Shown here in pieces: positions 48,512 through 57,828 of a DNA stretch of 64,000 nucleotides (position 1 is the first letter of the stretch; each line of letters opens with the position of its first letter). Origin of the DNA: Paenibacillus peoriae (GTDB lineage Bacteria; Bacillota; Bacilli; Paenibacillales; Paenibacillaceae); assembly GCF_022531965.1 (NCBI RefSeq), contig NZ_CP092831.1, forward strand, positions 3,729,001-3,793,000. The letters run 5' to 3'. The position numbers were made by a program, and so were the translations under genes. The notes under the pieces are model-generated. The model saw nothing but the letters and a program-made list of their open reading frames with translations, searched no databases and was not told where the DNA came from.

Positions 48512-49162
48512 TTACTCAATGCGCTCCAGATTCCCATTGGCATCCATTTTGAATCTGGATTTAAGCTCTTCCTCATCTTCAGTAATTAGAGCCAAGCGCC
48601 GAGCCCGGTCCATAATCTGAATCAGAGCTTTATAATCATCATTCACAACACGATAGTCGGTTTGCACCTCATTCACTTCTTTGGACAGCCGGTCATTAAT
48701 GGAGCGAAGCTGACTCAATTCTTCTTCCTTTTCCCGTAAATCTTTCTCCAGCATCTTAATCTGCCGATTCGTTTCCTGGACGGATCCCTTCCATTGACGC
48801 AAGAAACGAATTACTGCATCAATAGATAATGTATCCTCACTCGTACCATCCGTTCTGTACCCACCTTCGACTGTATCAAGCGAGGCAAAAGCCGCAACCT
48901 GTGATACACCTACCGGGTTCTGCTTGCGGATATAACTGCGCTTCTGGCGCTGTGCTTTGGCAATGCTAATTGCTTCATCGTAACGTTTGCGCACGCAACT
49001 GTTCCAACGAAAGCCGCATGCTGCAGAGGTTCTTCCTATCTTTTGTCCAACCTCCTCAAACGCAGCAAGCTGCGTTCCACCTTCACGGATATGCCGCAAT
49101 GTCACCTCCGCCAATATCAAGTCATCTTCCACACTCCATGCATCTTGTCTTATTGCAGTCAT
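48512..49162 (-). CDS. rsfA: RsfA-family transcriptional regulator (YlbO-like)
   Basis: RsfA modulates SigF-dependent forespore genes in B. subtilis. The 216-residue protein has an N-terminal Myb/SANT-like DNA-binding domain (QDAWSVEDDLILAEVTLRHIREG, then RTSAACGFRWNSCVRKRY, residues 5-60), a basic stretch KAQRQKRSYIRK and a C-terminal coiled coil (about 125-190). AGGAGGG lies eight bases upstream of the ATG. The position, two to three genes ahead of mraZ, matches ylbO. It is another sporulation link in this locus. Confidence 0.9.
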   Translation of the reverse strand: MTAIRQDAWSVEDDLILAEVTLRHIREGGTQLAAFEEVGQKIGRTSAACGFRWNSCVRKRYDEAISIAKAQRQKRSYIRKQNPVGVSQVAAFASLDTVEGGYRTDGTSEDTLSIDAVIRFLRQWKGSVQETNRQIKMLEKDLREKEEELSQLRSINDRLSKEVNEVQTDYRVVNDDYKALIQIMDRARRLALITEDEEELKSRFKMDANGNLERIE

Positions 49163-49459
49163 GCCTCTAGCCCTCCTAACAACATCCTGAAATAACCGTC
49201 TTCATGAACCGATCCTGCCGGTATTTGAATAGGGTATAAAAGCTGTTTATTCATTCCTATGCCTCTCGTAGAGTTCATAGAATCTATTTGATACTAAATT
49301 GTATTTCCATTTCTGCAAGAACTCATACGTGAACGTAAACAGTTTCGGGTTTCAAGCATGCTCAGACTGCTGTACAATAAAATGAATGGTTAAAGAAACA
49401 GAAAGGATCATATACATTACCATGAGTTTTTTTCGGGAATACATAAAAGGGGAAACCAA

Positions 49460-50545
49460 ATGAACAAACGAATAAAAATCACAATCAGCACCCTGCTGAG
49501 CACCATTATGTTGCTAACTTTCATATATGTACGTCCTACTCTAGCCGCTCCCTCCCAAGAAGAAAGTCAGATTTTACAAGATAGTCTGTCGATTGTAGAG
49601 ATAGACCATGAAATTGAGCGAATCAGTCAGGAGCAACAGACTCTTTTGCAGCGCCAGCAGGAACTGCGAAGTAACCTCACCGTTCAGCAAGAGCAAATGA
49701 CCATACAACGGAAGCGTGCAGGCTCTGTGCTGCGATCTTATTATATGGGGGAAAGGGACAAGCTGTTAAGTGTGGTGCTAGGGGCAAAAAGTATAAGGCA
49801 ACTTCTCTCTCTGTACGATTACTACTTGTTATTGATTAGTCACGATCAGGATGTGCTTCAAGAATACGAATCCAATTATCAATCTATGCGAAAAACAGAA
49901 CAACAAGTCATCCAAGCGTCAATGGAATTGGAGACAGTCAAAACAAACTTACTGGCTCAACGCAAACGCATTGTCCTGCTTCAGTCGCGTGTAAATGACG
50001 GCGTTAGCGCCAGTAATGACCCGGATACCCTACGCAAGCTAATTGGCGAAATGACAGCTTATTGGGAAAATGTAGGTGTCTACGAGGTAAATAAACACTT
50101 TAAAGCATTAGCTCAAGCTATGCAGGATTTACCGCAATTCATTCAACAACAACAAGGTGCCATGGTTACAAATGGAAAAGTCATTACGATAAGCATTCGT
50201 GAAGAGGACTTTAACCGTTTTTTAAAGTCAGAAAATGAATTGTTTAATCACTTCAACTTTACATTTGCGCAGGATCAAATTATGGTAGAAGGCCAACAAG
50301 GAACGATGAAATTAAGGGTAGAAGGTCACTACACGGTAGAGAATGAACCGAAAAATGCAATTTTATTTCATGTGGATCGATTAGTATTTAATGGTCTGGA
50401 ACTACCTGATACGACCCGCAACAAGCTGGAAAGGGATTTTGATCTGGGTTTCTACCCACAGCAGCTTATTTCCTATGTCAAAGCCACAGAAGTACGCACT
50501 TTAGCAGGAATGCTTGAAGTTAAGCTCGAATTAAACTTTAAATAA
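49460..50545 (+). CDS. secreted coiled-coil protein of unknown function
   Basis: I do not recognise a named family. The 361-residue protein has a signal peptide (KRIKITISTLLSTIMLLTFIYV..TLAA, residues 1-30) and two Gln/Glu-rich coiled-coil stretches (about 35-85 and 135-175). A hinge reads SYYMGERDKLLSVVLGAKSIRQLLSLYDY. The second half (about 205-361) is mixed alpha-beta with several beta strands. The N-terminal half resembles the PcsB/CwlO-type coiled coils that regulate wall hydrolases, but no hydrolase domain follows. It is plus-strand, with ribosome site AAAGGGG and its own terminator. Confidence 0.8.
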   Translation: MNKRIKITISTLLSTIMLLTFIYVRPTLAAPSQEESQILQDSLSIVEIDHEIERISQEQQTLLQRQQELRSNLTVQQEQMTIQRKRAGSVLRSYYMGERDKLLSVVLGAKSIRQLLSLYDYYLLLISHDQDVLQEYESNYQSMRKTEQQVIQASMELETVKTNLLAQRKRIVLLQSRVNDGVSASNDPDTLRKLIGEMTAYWENVGVYEVNKHFKALAQAMQDLPQFIQQQQGAMVTNGKVITISIREEDFNRFLKSENELFNHFNFTFAQDQIMVEGQQGTMKLRVEGHYTVENEPKNAILFHVDRLVFNGLELPDTTRNKLERDFDLGFYPQQLISYVKATEVRTLAGMLEVKLELNFK

Positions 50546-50591
50546 GCTTTTGCCCACTTTCATTGTTCTGAACTTTTACGTGTACAAAACA

Positions 50592-50620
50592 AGAGACCCC
50601 GGGATATTCCCGAGGTCTTT
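50592..50620. terminator. bidirectional terminator between the coiled-coil gene and phoH
   Basis: A 9-bp stem with one mismatch (GACCCCGGG/CCCGAGGTC) and T-rich tails on both strands lies between two convergent genes, so it probably ends both transcripts. Confidence 0.88.
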
Positions 50621-50643
50621 ATTATTGTAATAACGATAGGACT

Positions 50644-51975
50644 TTATAGCAAATCAGCTGCCAACTGCGCGAGCTTGGAGCGTTCTCCTTTTTCCAACAT
50701 AATATGCCCGCTAATCCCTTCTTGCTTAAACCGCTCCACCACATAGGTTAAACCGTTGCTGGCTGCATCCAGATAAGGGTGATCAATCTGCTCCGGGTCT
50801 CCCATCAAAATGATCTTGCTTCCCTCACCCACCCGAGACACAATCGTTTTAATCTCATGTCGGGATAAATTCTGCGCCTCATCGACTATAATAAATTGCC
50901 CAGGTATCGAACGTCCGCGAATATAAGTAAGTGCCTCCACCTGAATACTGCCCAAGCCCATCAAAATTTTGTCGATATCACCTGATTTTTTGGCATCAAA
51001 CAGATATTCCAGATTGTCGTAGATTGGTTGCATCCATGGACGAAGCTTTTCATCCTTTTCTCCTGGTAAATAACCAATATCCTTGCCCATAGGAACAACA
51101 GGTCGAGCAATCAGCAGTTTCTTGAAGCGATGCTCATCCTCTACTTTAAGCAAACCTGCCGCCAGCGCCAGCAACGTTTTGCCCGTACCCGCTTTTCCTG
51201 TAATGGTCACGAGAGGGATATCATCATTAAGCAAAAGCTCCAATGCCATCCTCTGTTGAGCATTGCGCGCGCTGATTCCCCATACTGATTCGTTACTTAA
51301 GTACAGCGGCTCTAATCGCTCTGCCTCCTGGTTAACTTTCAGTAATGCTGATTTTCCAGTTCCCATTTCATCTTTCAGAATGACAAATTCATGTGGATAC
51401 AGTGTATAAGGTAGTTCCAGTGACTTGATTAGTAAAAACCGGTTAGAGTAAAATTCATCTATGATGGACGGGTGCACCTGTATTGCCGAGTATCCGGGGT
51501 ATAGCTCACTTAAATCGCCTGTTCTATCGGAGAGGTAGTCTTCAGTCAGCAGTCCCAATACATCTGCTTTGATCCTGACCAGCACGTCTTTACTGACCAA
51601 AACGACCGAACGCGGCTCAGGCTGCTCCTGCTCTTCCAGATGATAATTCAAGGCGACCGCCAAAATCCGGTTATCGTTCGAAACCTCCCCGAACATCTCC
51701 TGAACTTTCAAAAAACTTCGGTGGTTCAACTCAACCTTAAGCCTTCCACCTTGGGGAAGTGGAACGCCACTATGCAGATGGCCCACTTCTCTCAACCCGT
51801 CCAACAATCGCGATACATTGCGGGCATTCCGTCCAATCTCATCCGCGTTGCGTTTTTTGGAGTCGATTTCTTCCAGAACTACAGCTGGAATAACAACTTC
51901 ATGTTCTTTGAAGGTAAAAATGGCTTTCGGATCATGCAGCAGCACATTCGTATCCAGCACAAAAATTTTCTTCAT
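50644..51975 (-). CDS. PhoH-family ATPase with N-terminal PIN domain (YlaK type)
   Basis: PhoH2-type proteins combine a PIN ribonuclease domain with a PhoH ATPase/helicase domain and are proposed to unwind and cleave RNA. The 443-residue product starts at ATG 51973-51975 after GGAGGGG. The PIN domain (about 1-130) has the acidic residues in FVLDTNVLLHDP and NDNRILAVA. The PhoH domain (about 240-440) has Walker A TGKAGTGKTLLAL, the motif PVVPMGKDIGYLPG and Walker B FIIVDEAQNLS. The cellular target is not known. Confidence 0.93.
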   Translation of the reverse strand: MKKIFVLDTNVLLHDPKAIFTFKEHEVVIPAVVLEEIDSKKRNADEIGRNARNVSRLLDGLREVGHLHSGVPLPQGGRLKVELNHRSFLKVQEMFGEVSNDNRILAVALNYHLEEQEQPEPRSVVLVSKDVLVRIKADVLGLLTEDYLSDRTGDLSELYPGYSAIQVHPSIIDEFYSNRFLLIKSLELPYTLYPHEFVILKDEMGTGKSALLKVNQEAERLEPLYLSNESVWGISARNAQQRMALELLLNDDIPLVTITGKAGTGKTLLALAAGLLKVEDEHRFKKLLIARPVVPMGKDIGYLPGEKDEKLRPWMQPIYDNLEYLFDAKKSGDIDKILMGLGSIQVEALTYIRGRSIPGQFIIVDEAQNLSRHEIKTIVSRVGEGSKIILMGDPEQIDHPYLDAASNGLTYVVERFKQEGISGHIMLEKGERSKLAQLAADLL

Positions 51976-52148
51976 TAAATCCCCTCCAAAGCGGCGTGGA
52001 CAATCTCGTGTTTCATACCTATACCTATTCACCGGGTACCTAATACTTGCTGATTCCCTGAAAAAAGAACCCCAAAGCAGCATAAAACAACGAAAAGTTG
52101 TAAGTGAAGATAGCCTCTGAGCCTGTCCATTTTTGAATTTAGACACAA

Positions 52149-52173
52149 AAGGCCCAGTGATTGCTCACTGGAC
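52149..52173 (-). terminator. terminator after the LCP gene
   Basis: On the minus strand the stem GGTCCAGTGA-GCAA-TCACTGGGCC with a four-base loop is followed by TTTTG. It lies about 105 bp after the stop of the LCP gene. Confidence 0.8.
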
Positions 52174-52214
52174 CTAGACTTGGTTCACTATAACTTTAGA
52201 CATACCTCAACCCC

Positions 52215-52258
52215 CTTATGTTATATAAGAGCTTTACTCGCTGCGAGTATAACATAAG
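52215..52258. repeat. 11-bp inverted repeat with an inner hairpin after the LCP gene
   Basis: Perfect arms CTTATGTTATA (52215-52225) and its complement (52248-52258) enclose 22 nt that hold a second stem ACTCG/CGAGT (52236-52248). No U-tract follows on either strand, and the true terminator is further downstream. It could be an mRNA 3' end-stabilising structure or a protein site. Confidence 0.6.
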
Positions 52259-52277
52259 CGGGAAGAAATATACATAC

Positions 52278-53339
52278 TCAGGAATTGGAAGAAGCTGCGG
52301 TATTGTCGCTTACTTTTTTAGCTAACTCCTCTTGTAGCGCTTGTTTGGCCAAATCGAGCTGTTGCTCATCAATGTACACATACGGGCTACGCCATGTTCC
52401 CGCTACCGGATTGTATTTCACATTTTGCTTGGAAATATTCCAATAGGTTTGTACGATATTCTTCATTTGCTGTGACTCAATATCTGTCATCATATTCTTA
52501 TCAACCGATTTAATAATTGCACTAAACTTGGTCAAAGCGTTAAAGGATTGCATTTGGTCAATTAGAGAATGAAGCACCTGATTTTGTCGACGATTGCGAT
52601 CAAAATCGTCAGATTCAGCTGTTCTCGGACGACAATTCGATTTGCGGTAGCGAACAAAATCAAGAGCCTGGTCACCGTTCAAATGCTTGGCTCCAGCTGT
52701 CAGATTAATATCGGTACCATCTGCACGGTCACGATAACACATGTTTTTATCAACCGTCACATCTACGCCACCCAAATTATCTACTACATCTCTAAAGCCC
52801 TGGAAGTTAATAACCGTCACATAATCGATATCAATGTTTAAATATTTGCCGATCATCTTCTTCATCTGTTCTTCAGCAACTTCACCAGATTCTTTTTCTC
52901 TAGCCTTAAACACCGGATAATACTCATTCAACTTGCGAGGTTTATATCCATCCATTTCTAGACGCGTATCGCGCGGTAGGGACACGATGGTAGACGATTT
53001 AGTATTGGGGTTCAATGTAGCTACCATAATAACGTCGGACAAATAAGTCGGATGATCAGGGCGGTAATCGGTTCCTAGCAATAAGATAGTCAAAGGCTTA
53101 GTTTCTGCCAATTGTGTTTTGGGTACTTCCTTGTTGATCCCCGTATCCAAAACTTCCTCTACCTGATTGTAAAGATAGTAGGTATAACCACCTGCTGCTA
53201 AAATACCTATAATGAGCAGAAACAAGACAAACTTCATAAACGATCTGAAAAAGCTTTTTTTCTTTTTCGTTTTTTTCGGTTTGGCGGATTTTTTCCCAGT
53301 TTGTGTCCGGGGAGGCAATCCGTTCGAAAGATTACTCAT
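52278..53339 (-). CDS. LCP (LytR-CpsA-Psr) family cell-wall glycopolymer ligase
   Basis: LCP enzymes attach teichoic acids or other anionic polymers from lipid carriers to peptidoglycan. The 353-residue protein has a very basic cytoplasmic tail (residues 1-32), one membrane helix (about 33-54) and an extracellular LCP domain. That domain contains TILLLGTDYR, the arginine motifs VSLPRDTRLEM and RYRKSNCRPRTAESDDFDRNRRQNQ, and GGVDVTVDKNM. A Ser/Asn-rich tail ends it. It follows typA in the same direction but is separated by a terminator. Confidence 0.92.
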   Translation of the reverse strand: MSNLSNGLPPRTQTGKKSAKPKKTKKKKSFFRSFMKFVLFLLIIGILAAGGYTYYLYNQVEEVLDTGINKEVPKTQLAETKPLTILLLGTDYRPDHPTYLSDVIMVATLNPNTKSSTIVSLPRDTRLEMDGYKPRKLNEYYPVFKAREKESGEVAEEQMKKMIGKYLNIDIDYVTVINFQGFRDVVDNLGGVDVTVDKNMCYRDRADGTDINLTAGAKHLNGDQALDFVRYRKSNCRPRTAESDDFDRNRRQNQVLHSLIDQMQSFNALTKFSAIIKSVDKNMMTDIESQQMKNIVQTYWNISKQNVKYNPVAGTWRSPYVYIDEQQLDLAKQALQEELAKKVSDNTAASSNS

Positions 53340-53398
53340 GCTTCAACACCTTTTCCTGCGTTTTGAGAAATATAGCTTTCTCCAAGTTTACAATCCTA

Positions 53399-53443
53399 AA
53401 ACACACACAGCGGCGCATCCCGTTCCCGGGCGTCGCCGCTGTG
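53399..53443 (-). terminator. terminator after typA
   Basis: A 10-bp perfect GC-rich stem (CACAGCGGCG, 53406-53415 and 53434-53443) with an 18-nt loop is followed on the minus strand by TGTGTTTT, about 20 bp after the typA stop. Confidence 0.85.
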
Positions 53444-53464
53444 GCCAAAGACCAATCCAATCAA

Positions 53465-55306
53465 TTACATATTTGCTTGTGCTGTTTTACGTTGCTTCTC
53501 TGCACGCTCGCGTTCACCTTTGTTCAAAATCTTTTTACGCAAACGGATGGCATTAGGTGTAATTTCGCAATACTCGTCATCATTCAGGTATTCGAGCGCT
53601 TGCTCCAAAGAGAAGATTACAGGTGTTTTCAGTTTAACTGTATCGTCTTTTGTTGCTGAACGAACGTTTGTCAGTTGTTTTTCTTTACAAATGTTAACGA
53701 CGATGTCGTTATCACGTGTGTGCTCTCCAACGATCATACCCTCATAGATTTCAGTACCTGGCTCTAGGAACAAAATACCGCGATCTTCTACGCCCAGCAT
53801 ACCATAAAATGTAGAGCTGCCGTTTTCTGTTGACACGAGTACACCCTGATGACGTCCACCTACTTGACCGCCAACAAATGGTCCATAGCTGTCAAACGCA
53901 TGGTTCATTACGCCATAACCACGAGTCAAAGTCAGGAAGTTTGTAGTGTAGCCGATCAGACCACGTGCAGGGATCAGGAATTCCAAGCGAACTTGTCCGG
54001 TGCCGTTATTAATCATGTTAACCATTTCGGCTTTACGGGAGCCCAAACTTTCCATAACTGCGCCCATGCTTTCTTCCGGAATATCAATAAGGAGACGTTC
54101 GATTGGCTCCATTTTCTTACCATCAATTTCCTTGACGATAACTTCCGGTTTGGACACTTGCAGTTCGTAACCTTCACGACGCATGTTTTCAATCAAGATA
54201 CCCAGATGCAACTCACCACGTCCGGATACAATAAAGGCGTCCGGGCTATCCGTTTCATCAACACGTAAGCTGACGTCCGTTTCGAGTTCTTTCAGAAGAC
54301 GCTCACGCAATTTACGGGATGTTACCCACTTACCATCGCGACCTGCGAATGGGCTGTTGTTAACCAAGAAGGTCATTTGCAGTGTCGGCTCATCAATCTT
54401 CAGTACAGGCAGCGCTTCAGGATGGTTTGGATCAGCAATGGTTTCACCAATGTTGATATCTTTAATTCCCGCAATCGCTACAATGTCACCAGCGCCCGCT
54501 TGATCCGTTTCAATACGTTTCAGGCCTTGGAAGCCGAACAGCTTCTCAATACGCGCCGATTTACTACTACCATCACGTTGCATAACTGTGACTGCTTGCC
54601 CCTGCTTGATGATACCGCGGTTTACACGACCTACTGCAATTCGGCCAAGGTATTCGTTATAATCCATCAGTGTTACGAGGAATTGAAGAGGCTCATCTAC
54701 ATTCTCAGTTGGAGCCGGAATATGCTCTACAACTGTTTCGTACAATGCTTGCATGTTATCGTCTTGCTTTTCAGCATCCATGCTGGATGTTCCGTTCAGC
54801 GCCGAAGCGTACACAACAGGGAATTCCAGTTGCTCATCATTCGCACCCAGCTCGATGAACAGATCCAGTACTTCGTCAATAACTTCTGCCGGACGAGCCG
54901 CCGGACGGTCAATTTTGTTCACTACAACGATAGGCGTCAGATTTTGTTCCAGCGCTTTACGCAGTACGAATTTCGTTTGCGGCATGCAACCTTCGTAAGC
55001 ATCTACGACAAGCAAAACACCGTCAACCATTTTCATAATCCGTTCCACTTCGCCACCAAAGTCGGCGTGTCCTGGTGTATCTACAATGTTAATCAGATAA
55101 TCTTTGTAAGTGATAGCTGTATTTTTAGCCAAAATCGTAATACCGCGTTCACGCTCCAGATCGTTGGAGTCCATGGCGCGCTCCTGAACAGCCTCGTGTT
55201 CTCTAAATGTTCCGGACTGTTGAAGCAGCTTGTCGACAAGCGTCGTTTTTCCGTGGTCGACGTGGGCAATAATCGCAATATTGCGAATGTTTTCTCTAGC
55301 ATGCAT
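53465..55306 (-). CDS. typA: translational GTPase TypA/BipA
   Basis: TypA is a ribosome-associated GTPase of the EF-G superfamily involved in 50S assembly and stress growth. The 613-residue protein has G1 [10 protein letters not shown] (residues 14-23), the switch region [10 protein letters not shown]3 [12 protein letters not shown]4 NKIDRPAAR, domain II, the EF-G-like domains III and V and the BipA-specific C-terminal domain ([27 protein letters not shown]). It appears complete. The 291-bp region upstream contains no gene and one terminator belonging to the next gene. Confidence 0.97.
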   Translation of the reverse strand: MHARENIRNIAIIAHVDHGKTTLVDKLLQQSGTFREHEAVQERAMDSNDLERERGITILAKNTAITYKDYLINIVDTPGHADFGGEVERIMKMVDGVLLVVDAYEGCMPQTKFVLRKALEQNLTPIVVVNKIDRPAARPAEVIDEVLDLFIELGANDEQLEFPVVYASALNGTSSMDAEKQDDNMQALYETVVEHIPAPTENVDEPLQFLVTLMDYNEYLGRIAVGRVNRGIIKQGQAVTVMQRDGSSKSARIEKLFGFQGLKRIETDQAGAGDIVAIAGIKDINIGETIADPNHPEALPVLKIDEPTLQMTFLVNNSPFAGRDGKWVTSRKLRERLLKELETDVSLRVDETDSPDAFIVSGRGELHLGILIENMRREGYELQVSKPEVIVKEIDGKKMEPIERLLIDIPEESMGAVMESLGSRKAEMVNMINNGTGQVRLEFLIPARGLIGYTTNFLTLTRGYGVMNHAFDSYGPFVGGQVGGRHQGVLVSTENGSSTFYGMLGVEDRGILFLEPGTEIYEGMIVGEHTRDNDIVVNICKEKQLTNVRSATKDDTVKLKTPVIFSLEQALEYLNDDEYCEITPNAIRLRKKILNKGERERAEKQRKTAQANM

Positions 55307-55466
55307 GGTTTGTATCCATATCCTTTCCGTATATCAAAATAGTGTCTCTATCCTGAAGCAGTGCTGATTCAAGGCTAACAATCGTTCTTTAGGCCCACTC
55401 CCTGCCAGCCTTCTATATGTTTCAGGCTTTGTACAGACAGCTTCTCTCTCCGATTCGCGTGAAAAC

Positions 55467-55505
55467 CTTAAAATAAGCGTCAGAAATCATTCCGACGCTC
55501 TTATC
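55467..55505 (-). terminator. possible terminator after the small membrane-protein gene
   Basis: On the minus strand GAGCGTC-12 nt-GACGCTTATTTT forms a short stem (about 6-7 bp) followed by a T-rich tail, about 95 bp after the stop of the gene ending at 55598. Confidence 0.55.
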
Positions 55506-55597
55506 ATATCCATTATATTATAGTTGAAATATGTCATAAAGCAAGACATTATTGCCTGTTCCGTAATTTACCGCCATAAAATCTCATTGCTTGTCGT

Positions 55598-56089
55598 TTA
55601 CCATTTGCGTTTGCCACGGTTGTTTACGACCAACCAGATTCCAGCGCCGATCAGTAAAACTGCAATAACATATATGATACCCGTTCTTAACAGGGTAATG
55701 ACCAATAAAAACACCGATACCAAGCCCAATATCACGCCCCCCGTATATACATTACGAGAAAGCGAAATATCATTAATGGCGTACTCCCATAATCCAACCG
55801 CCACACCTAGAAGTAACAAAGGCCATAAATAGGCCATTAAATTCCAGCCCCAAATATTGCAGAGCAAAAATAAGAAGCCATAAACCGATAAAATCCCTGC
55901 TGGCAGCAACATAAAGGGTGAAACTTTACGCTTCATGTACATTGCATGCAGTACGATTCCAGGTATTAAAAACAGCAAAGGCCAAAAGTTTCGTCCCAAG
56001 AAGGAGAACGTCCCCAGTTTCCCCAACAAAATAATCAGTCCTACGGCAACAATGCCCACTCCGATCATACGCTCTTTTCCGGAATTCAT
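55598..56089 (-). CDS. small polytopic membrane protein with LiaF-like/DUF5668-type segments
   Basis: The 163-residue protein consists of about five to six hydrophobic segments with short loops (GRNFWPLLFLIPGIVLHAMYMKRK; LWPLLLLGVAVGLWEYA). The paired Trp-Pro-Leu-Leu-Leu helices resemble the membrane-anchoring part of LiaI/LiaF and DUF5668 proteins. No catalytic motif is visible. AAGGAGA precedes the ATG. It is a single gene between typA and a TerC gene; its role is unknown. Confidence 0.7.
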   Translation of the reverse strand: MNSGKERMIGVGIVAVGLIILLGKLGTFSFLGRNFWPLLFLIPGIVLHAMYMKRKVSPFMLLPAGILSVYGFLFLLCNIWGWNLMAYLWPLLLLGVAVGLWEYAINDISLSRNVYTGGVILGLVSVFLLVITLLRTGIIYVIAVLLIGAGIWLVVNNRGKRKW

Positions 56090-56183
56090 CGTGGTCTCCT
56101 TTGTTTGCTGAATTTGTTTTTAGGTCGCTTAATGTGATTGTTTTTAAGTATATTTTAGCCGATGTTTTCCAAAAAAACTACGT

Positions 56184-56843
56184 TCAAATATGATGAGCAC
56201 GTAGCTGACGATATATTCCTGCAATCACAACTGCTGAGGCTAAGAGTCCTGGTAACCATGCATGTATAAGCTCTCCCGTACCTGCTAACCATACACCCAA
56301 TCGGGGATCACGCAGTAGCATTTCTCCTGCCGTAAAAGCCAGGATTGCAGATCCGAGCAAAACAAGTACAGGGAACCGGTGAAGCCAGATCGCAATTACG
56401 TTGCTGCCCCAGACAACTATCGGAATGCTAATTGCAATACCAATGACAATAATGGCGATATCCCCATCTGCTAGTGCTGCAATAGCTAATACGTTATCTA
56501 GACTCATCACAAAGTCCGCTACCAGAATCACCTGTATAGCCTTCCATATGGTTGTTTCTGCTCTGACTCCTACATGATCCTCACTCTCATAAAGCAGCTT
56601 AAACGCAATCCATAACAGAAGTAGACCACCTGCCGCCTGAATAAAGGGTATGCCCAGCAAAATGACAGCTACAAAAGTCAAAACACAGCGCAGGAGGACT
56701 GCACCGACTGCCCCCCACCATATAGCTTGACTCCGCTGCCTTGCAGGCAAATTTTTGCTCGCCATGGCTATAACAACCGCATTATCACCGCTTAACACCA
56801 AATTAATCATTAATATTTTCAACAGCAAAATGATATGCTCCAT
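56184..56843 (-). CDS. TerC-family membrane protein, YjbE type
   Basis: TerC proteins are seven-helix membrane proteins; Bacillus YjbE-type members are linked to manganese export and metalation of secreted enzymes. The 219-residue product starts at ATG 56841-56843 after GGGGGTG. It carries the acidic family motifs NLVLSGDNAVVIAMA (residues about 13-27) and ADFVMSLDNVLAIAALA (about 109-125), which place Asp and Asn inside the membrane. A paralogue lies divergently at 57075. No yybP-ykoY manganese riboswitch is visible upstream. Confidence 0.9.
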   Translation of the reverse strand: MEHIILLLKILMINLVLSGDNAVVIAMASKNLPARQRSQAIWWGAVGAVLLRCVLTFVAVILLGIPFIQAAGGLLLLWIAFKLLYESEDHVGVRAETTIWKAIQVILVADFVMSLDNVLAIAALADGDIAIIVIGIAISIPIVVWGSNVIAIWLHRFPVLVLLGSAILAFTAGEMLLRDPRLGVWLAGTGELIHAWLPGLLASAVVIAGIYRQLRAHHI

Positions 56844-56960
56844 GTGTACAAACACCCCCATCCTACTTGTATGCGAAATAGGACGAGGCTATGCTTATAA
56901 GCTTTGTCAAATAAGTCATCCTTTATTAAAAAATGATGTCAAATTCGTTGAGTAAAGACC

Positions 56961-56989
56961 TTGAAATCAATAACAAACAGCCATATAAT
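56961..56989 (+). promoter_or_regulatory. SigA promoter of the plus-strand TerC gene
   Basis: TTGAAA (56961-56966) and TATAAT (56984-56989) are 17 bp apart, about 85 bp before the start codon. Confidence 0.8.
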
Positions 56990-57074
56990 GAATCGTATTT
57001 CCGGAAAACGGGTATTAAAATAAACACATACAACGATTTTAGGATGTTTAATCAGGGAGATGAGAACGATTGAT

Positions 57075-57755
57075 ATGTCCGGACTTCAGTTCTTTTGGCT
57101 ACTGCTTAATGTGATATTTATTGATCTTCTGCTCGCAGGGGATAATGCGATTGTAATTGGACTTGCCGCCAGAAAGCTGCCTCCTGCAACGCAAAAAAAA
57201 GCGATACTGTACGGCACCGGTGGTGCCCTGCTTATTCGCATAGCAGCCACCATTGTGGTACTCTGGCTGCTTCAAGTACCGTGGTTGTTACTCATCGGGG
57301 GGATTATGTTAGTCTGGATTGCGTATAAGTTGCTCGTAGACCAGGAGGACCATACCGAAGTCAAAGCGGGAACAACATTATGGGGTGCTATCCGCACGAT
57401 TGTTGTAGCCGATGCGGCTATGGGTCTGGACAATGTGATTGCTGTTGCTGGCGCTGCCCAGCAGCATTTGCTACTTGTAGTGCTGGGCCTGTTAATCAGC
57501 GTGCCAATCGTGGTATGGGGAAGCACTCTTTTTATCAAACTGATCAATAAATTCCCCTGGATTATCTATTTGGGATCGGCTGTACTTGGTTATACGGCCT
57601 CTAATATGATTACTGAAGAACGTAAGCTGGTACCTTACTTTACCGAGCACCCTGCGCTGCGTATCTTGTTTATTGCTACAGTTATGGCTGGTATTTTGCT
57701 CACGGGATATCTTCAAAATCGCAAAGCAATGTCCAGTCGAGAAAAAGCTGTTTAA
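57075..57755 (+). CDS. TerC-family membrane protein, YjbE type (second copy)
   Basis: The 226-residue protein has seven hydrophobic segments and the TerC motifs FIDLLLAGDNAIVIGLAARKLPP and ADAAMGLDNVIAVAGAA, both with intramembrane Asp-Asn pairs. It is clearly paralogous to the minus-strand copy that starts 231 bp away, but the two differ in many positions and so are not a recent duplication. I use the ATG at 57075; an ATG five codons earlier (57060) sits directly on the GGGAG ribosome site. A metal-ion transport role is inferred from the family. Confidence 0.88.
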   Translation: MSGLQFFWLLLNVIFIDLLLAGDNAIVIGLAARKLPPATQKKAILYGTGGALLIRIAATIVVLWLLQVPWLLLIGGIMLVWIAYKLLVDQEDHTEVKAGTTLWGAIRTIVVADAAMGLDNVIAVAGAAQQHLLLVVLGLLISVPIVVWGSTLFIKLINKFPWIIYLGSAVLGYTASNMITEERKLVPYFTEHPALRILFIATVMAGILLTGYLQNRKAMSSREKAV

Positions 57756-57785
57756 AATGCTTCAAAAACTGTTTTAACTAAAATC

Positions 57786-57828
57786 AAAAAAGGCAGACCC
57801 CATAATAACAGTGGGTCTGCCTTTTTGT
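57786..57828. terminator. bidirectional terminator between TerC gene and thiI
   Basis: Stem AAAAAGGCAGACCC / GGGTCTGCCTTTTT with a short loop has A and T runs on both sides and lies between convergent genes, so it works for both. Confidence 0.92.

Noticed and set aside
54377..55342. 321-residue open frame on the plus strand opposite typA
   Set aside because: It lies completely antisense to a well-conserved GTPase, has no ribosome site or family resemblance, and comes from codon bias of typA.
56844..57074. Manganese riboswitch (yybP-ykoY) between the TerC genes
   Set aside because: I looked for the conserved GGGGAGUAG-type core on both strands and did not see it.
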